NCBI GenBank assembly: GCA_004794655.1
Contig: SMMW01000627.1
Coordinates: forward strand, 248,001 to 312,000
Direction of reading: 5' to 3'
Length of the DNA: 64,000 bases
From: Marisa cornuarietis
Taxonomy: Eukaryota > Mollusca > Gastropoda > Architaenioglossa > Ampullariidae
The translations under genes were made by a program, and so were the position numbers. Below the pieces are notes generated by a model, which searched no databases, was not told the DNA's origin, and saw only the letters and a program-made list of their open reading frames with translations. Of the stretch, positions 59,282-64,000 are shown piece by piece. Numbering within the stretch: position 1 is the stretch's first letter; each line of letters starts with the position of its first letter.

Positions 59282-60951
59282 CGTGTGGGCTACTTTGCTG
59301 ATAATATCTAGGCTACCCGTCATTGTTGGTCTTTCGTCAACTACTTGAAATTCCGTGTGCTACACGAGCTGCCTGTAGTCGATGGTCTGACTTCGACTGT
59401 CGGTAGTGCTGGTTACTCATTCATGCAGAAAATATAAATATTTACATGTTTACTGAGAGATCAAAAGTGTAGGCATGAGTAAGTCTCGACCCTCACAGTA
59501 GAGCAGGTAAGTACATGTAAGCACAGGTAACACACATCCCAGTTAATGACGTCAGGGTGAGGTTAGCAATTACAGGTAACCCGACTAACACCAGCAACCA
59601 CCGGCAGTCGAGGTAAGACCTGCCTTCTTCTCTCCTTCCTGTAAGTGGGAGTGTAGTCGACAGTTAATACACGAGACAGAGAAACAAAAAAACTGCCTCG
59701 CAACCGAGCTTTTTCATGACACTATGTCGCCATCATGTGTCGTGTCTCTCACTTTGATATATTTGACCTGCGTGTGCTAACTATTTGTACATTTGACATC
59801 TTGCATTAATAGGACAGTACGAAGTGTGTGTGTGTGTGTGTTTACATTATAGATTGATTGTGCTCAAATAATGTGTTGTTATATGACTGCATATACCTGA
59901 ATACCTGATAATTCCAAAGTTTGCGCTAAATTAAGATTAAATAAAGAAAATCCATAAAGGTGAATTGTTGAACACTACATACTTACATTTGATTTAGTTT
60001 TATATATGTAGACTCTAGAAAATACAATGTGGAGCTTTACAGAATAGACTATAATAGCGCAGGAGGAAGACAGGAAGGAACAGTAGATATAATTAGATCA
60101 TGAGATGCTTACTGAAACGATTGCACATACAACACGCACACACGCTTACAAACAGGCAAGCAGGCCTGTCACAAGGTAGTGTGACTTAGTGGGAGGGACA
60201 AGTTAAAGGTTATCAAGTGTGCTTCACGACCTCACCTGCTCCCCCCCCCCCAGTTTAACGTCCGCACCGTGAAAACAATTTACAAACACTGGACTCACTG
60301 CATTAGACTGTGCTCATCACGAGTTTGCTCACGCCTCCCTAAATTCACAACAAGACAAAACAAAACAAAAAAATCCCAAACAAAACAAAAGTAGAGTTTA
60401 TCTCGTATAAACAATATTTTCCTGCGTTCGACAAGATGAGGTGACCAGCTCAGGTCTCATCTCAATGAAGTCAGTCGCAGTAAAAGGGAGGCTACTCAGT
60501 TAGTAGAGAGCTAGTGGGCAAAATAAACAACTATAATAGTCGTTAAGGCTAAGAATAGTTTTTGGGGTTTTAAATATTTCTTTAAGCTTTAAGACATTTT
60601 GATGCCGGACGTCGAATGTTAATAAATGAGGATGACCATAATCTCCAGAATATTGGACTTGCACTTCTTAGATGGACAGGATGTAGTCAGTAGACTCGAC
60701 CCTCATGTGTATCGCATTTCTTGTCTGTTTGTCTGTGTGTACATATTCGTCTATTAGTGTAAACGTATGTGTTACGTATGCATACTTCAGGATATGCGTA
60801 ACTTTTGTGCAATATTGTGTGTGTGCGTGTGCGTGTGCGTGCGTGCTTTCCTGTCAGCATCTCAGAGAAACTGATAGAGAGAAGACAAAAAACTCCTCAG
60901 TCCACCAAATACCGTCACTCAAAGACTCCTCACAAGAATGCAAGCTGTATC

Positions 60952-60998
<47 letters not shown>

Positions 60999-61343
60999 AG
61001 CTCTGTGGGTCACAACTGATTGCTGAGAGGATTGAGAACTCAGCAGGTGAGAGATAAGATAGGGTGGCACAGACTTCAAATACAGTGGGTAAGAGGTAAG
61101 AGAGGTTTGTCATCAAGTACAGTAGACTTGCCCTCATTGTCTGGTAAGTATGTTATAGACACAACTTCTCTGTATTATGTTTGTCTGCGTGTGTCTTCAA
61201 TCTTTTTTCACTTTTTCCTCCTCATGCATTTTGACTTCTTCTTAGAATGTGAAGTGAGGAATGATGTGAGAGCAATGGCGATGACTGTCTCGTCCTGTGG
61301 TCAGTCCACCGGTCACTGACCTCTCTCATTTTTCTTTCTTCAG
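59282..61343. other. 3' flank and intergenic sequence
   Basis: An AATAAA at 59940-59945 could be the poly(A) signal of the HtrL-like gene. A C run (60241-60252) and a CTGT run (60952-60998) occur. An exon-like AACTCAGCAG/GTGAGA junction near 61047 could be a 5' untranslated exon of the next gene. Confidence 0.35.
60952..60998. repeat. (CTGT)n microsatellite
   Basis: About eleven CTGT units. Confidence 0.95.
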
Positions 61344-61349
61344 TAAACA

Positions 61350-61393
61350 ATGAAGGCGGCGGCCATTTTCTGCCTCTTCTGCTTCACGCTTGT
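61350..61393 (+). CDS. EF-hand gene, signal-peptide exon
   Basis: Preceded by TTTCTTTCTTCAG/TAAACA, so an earlier untranslated exon is likely. ATG at 61350. Donor GTAAGT at 61394. Encodes 14 codons plus two bases. Confidence 0.78.
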
Positions 61394-63260
61394 GTAAGTC
61401 TGTCTGAAGACCAGTTCATGATATTAATGAATTGATAGCACAAGACAGAAATAATTGTAATAAGCAGCACACAGTGAAGTCTATTTCTCACATAGCGTGT
61501 CGTGGTGTAGTTCAATAAATAAGGCTAACTAGCACTCCGTGTACTAAGCACATTGACAGTAAGAAATATGTTAAACTGATACATTGTGTGTACTACCCTG
61601 CAGGTTAAAGCCGTTGATCATTAATACAAAAATTAATCACAAGTTTTTGTTTAAAAAAAAAACTAAGGAAAGACATAAGGACGCACGTCACTGACAAATT
61701 ATTTTAAGAAAATCGCGTTGGTTGAAAAAGAGGCTGCTACATTATTAAGCGAATTATCATAATGTGGATGTGTTATATCAGACAGCAGTCAGTCGGATGA
61801 TAACATGTCACGATATATCAACTCTGGCTATACTGTAGGAAAAGCCAGAACGAGGCTCTGACGGAACTGTTAGCGCCATTTATGAACCAGATCCGAGCGG
61901 AGGTCAGCAACCTCTACATCAGAGCTGACATCAACAACAACAGTCACATCGATTTGGACGACTTGCACTCCATCTTTGAGGAGTATGACGTCAACAGTGA
62001 GTGGGATCATCAGGTGTGGGGTGCAATGAGCGTGAACATTGTGTGACGTAAACAGTGAATGTGAACATTGTGTGACACAAACAGAGTGTGATCGCTGTGT
62101 GTAACGCATACGGTGAGTGTGATCATCAGGTGTGGGGCGCAATGAGCGTGAACATTGTGTGACGTAAACAGTGAATGTGAACATTGTGTGACACAAACAG
62201 AGTGTGATTGCTGTGTGTAACGCATACGGTGAGTGTGATCATCAGGTGTGGGGCGCAATGAGCGTGAACATTGTGTGACGTAAACAGTGAGTGTGAGCAT
62301 TGTGTGACGTAACCAGTGAGTGTGAACATTGTGTGACGTAAACAGTGAGTGTGATCGCTAAGTGTGTAACGCATACGGTGAGTCGGAACATCAGGTGTGT
62401 GACGCAAACAGTGAGCGTGAACAGTGTGACGTAAACAGTGAGTGTTAACATCACGTGTGTGACGCAAACCGTGATGTGAGCTTTGTGTGACGCAGTGAGT
62501 GTGAACATTGTGTGACGCATGCGTTGTGTGAAGACTGTGTGACGACACTTCACTCTATTCACACGATGACGTCCTGCCTGTCTGACGTTGCAATCCCGTA
62601 ACTGTTGGACGTTGTCGTGAGGCAGATAACCACGAAGTGACGCGTGACGAGTTCGTGCAGCATTTCGCCGGAAACTCAAGCACACTCCGCATCGTGGCGC
62701 TGGGGCTCTTCCTGGACATGGACGCCGACAAGAACGGCAAGTTGGACAACAACGATGCCACCACTTACTTCAACAAGATCGACACCAACGGTAGACGTTG
62801 TCACCTTTCTCCATCTCTCTCTCTCTCTACCCACCCTACTATCTCGAGGCTTGAGCTAGACTGACTGCAACTTGTCTCTAGGCCGGCTGTAGGACTATCC
62901 ATGGTTACATCAGTCTATCATGGTTACTTGGTGTCTTTTGTGTTTTCCATCTTTGTTTTCTGTTTGTCGTCAGTACTGTTGTTTATTCTGACGTCCCTCG
63001 TGTTCTATTCATTTAGTCCACGTCTCTTCCTTGTTTTAAGCGCTAAGAGCATGCTCTCTATGAGTGTCAATATGCGCTATACACATCTTCATTTATTGTT
63101 ATTAGTTCACTGCGATATTTCATGTTATTCTCACGAGAATGATTGTCGACGAGACTGTAATTAACCTACTTCTATGTGACTGTATGTCTGTAGCCCTGTG
63201 ATGACTACACATGTCTCTGATTCTCTTCCACTCACTGGGTACTGCTCATACTCTTTTATT

Positions 63261-63337
<77 letters not shown>

Positions 63338-64000
63338 GACAGCTATGTAAATGTATAGTTGAAGACAGAAGGAGTGATTAAGACCTAAAGAAATATACGG
63401 TTATAAGTTGCACGCATGCGAATGTCCGGTGTTGACGGTAAGTGTAACTGTCTGCCTGTTGAAGACCGTGGGACTGTGGAACTGTGAGACTGTGGGCTTG
63501 TGGGGCTGTGGGGCTGATGCTCAACATCATACCAGTGGTTGTGTGTGGCCTTGCTGTTGTTATTTTCTGTTGCTCAGACACAAACTGAGACTGTTGTTGT
63601 TGTTGTCACCTGCAGATGACGGCCAGGTAAGCCGCGAGGAGTTTGTCAGCTTCTTTACACAGGTGAGTAAGTGTCAGGTGTGAGACTTGTAGTTGATGAA
63701 TGTTATGGTCCTAACGGTTAATACTCACTCGTGTGAGTCTTCACACAACGCATGCGTCACACAATGACCAGTGTGACAGGGCCTTTAGCAGGAGGCGAGT
63801 GATCAAGTTGCAAGTTCAGTGGCACAGGAAGATGCTCGGCGTGTGTGGGATAGGGGTCAAACTCCATGGTGACAGTGAAAGACGTTCACAGTCTTGCCTC
63901 TTCACTATCTTTCTTTGAGTGTGCAAGAACTGTTTGGAGATTTGACACTGTTTCGTCCCCATAGTCAGAGAAGGTATCCTCCTGTCTGTTAGACTACCTG
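61350..64000 (+). CDS. Secreted four-EF-hand protein (spliced, 3' partial)
   Basis: Exons at 61350-61393, 61839-61996, 62626-62790, 63616-63662 and 63965-64000 join with consistent phases and no stop. The protein starts MKAAAIFCLFCFTLV, a short signal peptide, so it should enter the secretory pathway. Four 12-residue EF-hand loops follow: DINNNSHIDLDD, DVNNNHEVTRDE, DADKNGKLDNND and DTNDDGQVSREE. Loops 2 and 4 have Glu at position 12, while 1 and 3 have Asp, a weaker ligand. Introns interrupt loops 2 and 4 within the coding unit. The pairing suggests two EF lobes binding calcium outside the cytosol or in the secretory lumen. I do not recognise a named orthologue. The gene continues past the window. 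Confidence 0.82.
61839..61996 (+). CDS. EF-hand gene, exon with loop 1
   Basis: Acceptor ATACTGTAG, donor A/GTGAGT. It encodes a helix (LTELLAPFMNQI) and the loop DINNNSHIDLDD, then the start of loop 2 (EEYDVN). Confidence 0.85.
61997..62530. repeat. Intronic minisatellite made of splice-donor-like units
   Basis: Words of the form GTGACGTAAACAGTGAGTGT recur about nine times in variant forms. They copy the exon 2 end and donor (GACGTCAACA/GTGAGTG). A 116-bp higher-order unit is visible: GATCATCAGGTGTGGGG at about 62005, 62121 and 62237. Minus-strand ORFs rich in Thr/His/Cys here are repeat artefacts. Confidence 0.88.
62626..62790 (+). CDS. EF-hand gene, exon with loops 2 and 3
   Basis: Acceptor GTGAGGCAG, donor G/GTAGAC. 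Completes loop 2 (NNHEVTRDEF), then carries the canonical loop 3 DADKNGKLDNND and the first residues of loop 4. Confidence 0.88.
62791..63615. other. EF-hand gene intron
   Basis: Contains a CT run (62813-62828) and a long GT run (63262-63332). No other feature is seen. Confidence 0.6.
63262..63332. repeat. (GT)n microsatellite
   Basis: About thirty-five GT units. Confidence 0.95.
63616..63662 (+). CDS. EF-hand gene, exon with loop 4
   Basis: Acceptor TCACCTGCAG, donor CAG/GTGAGT. Completes loop 4 (DDGQVSREEFVSFFTQ). The exon contains CCAGGTAAGC at 63623-63632, itself a near-perfect donor. Confidence 0.85.
63965..64000 (+). CDS. EF-hand gene, next exon (cut by window end)
   Basis: After CGTCCCCATAG, twelve codons in phase 0 (SEKVSSCLLDYL) are open to the window edge. 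The short length makes this tentative. Confidence 0.5.

Noticed and set aside
61870..62685. Minus-strand ORFs rich in Thr, His and Cys
   Set aside because: They read through the intronic minisatellite on the opposite strand to well-supported EF-hand exons.

Overview
The window looks like gene-poor animal nuclear DNA. Coding sequence is split into short exons with GT/AG junctions, and the rest is introns, microsatellites, minisatellites and decayed retroelements. A mollusc, probably a gastropod, is my best guess. I base this on lophotrochozoan-looking LINE/SINE debris with an AATAAAGT-(ATTGTC) tail and on a eukaryotic HtrL/YibB-like gene. Nothing in the sequence fixes the species.

Layout. 1-30 kb holds no supportable host gene. 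It has three minisatellites (36 bp at 0.74-1.02 kb, 37 bp at 1.08-1.69 kb, 27 bp at 3.17-3.45 kb), a relic of a THAP/P-element-like transposase (10.9-12.2 kb), a 199-bp hAT-type MITE (14.36 kb), a decayed LINE RT fragment (17.4 kb), three minus-strand copies of a tRNA-derived SINE (18.8, 28.9, 29.6 kb) and head-to-tail minus-strand LINE remains (25.1-28.4 kb). 30.2-59.3 kb is best read as one plus-strand gene for an HtrL/YibB-family protein with an N-terminal signal anchor. Its proposed exons (30219-30278 tentative, 35833-35948, 56067-56151, 57736-57948, 58619-59281) have matching phases at every junction. The roughly 20-kb intron between the second and third exons contains two related 39-bp satellite blocks (36.2-40.0 kb), a LINE 3' end (41.7 kb) and a 12-kb LTR retrotransposon dimer.

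The dimer (43696-55680) is the most striking object. Three 690-bp LTRs and two almost identical 4.96-kb internal regions are arranged LTR-internal-LTR-internal-LTR on the minus strand, inserted in a GT microsatellite. The element is Ty3/gypsy-like by sequence, but integrase lies before reverse transcriptase, as in Gmr1-type elements, and its Gag has a SCAN-like capsid region. Copy 2 (right) has intact-looking catalytic motifs. Copy 1 (left) has a 1-bp Gag deletion and a Tyr-Pro-Asp-Asp RT motif where copy 2 has Tyr-Ser-Asp-Asp.

61.3-64.0 kb is a second plus-strand gene, running off the window end, that encodes a signal peptide followed by four EF-hand loops. Two introns carry minisatellites whose unit contains the neighbouring splice site: a 44-bp unit carrying the 3' splice site of the signal-anchor exon, and a repeat in the EF-hand gene carrying the 5' splice site of its second exon. 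No bacterial-type operons, CRISPR arrays or rRNA genes were seen.
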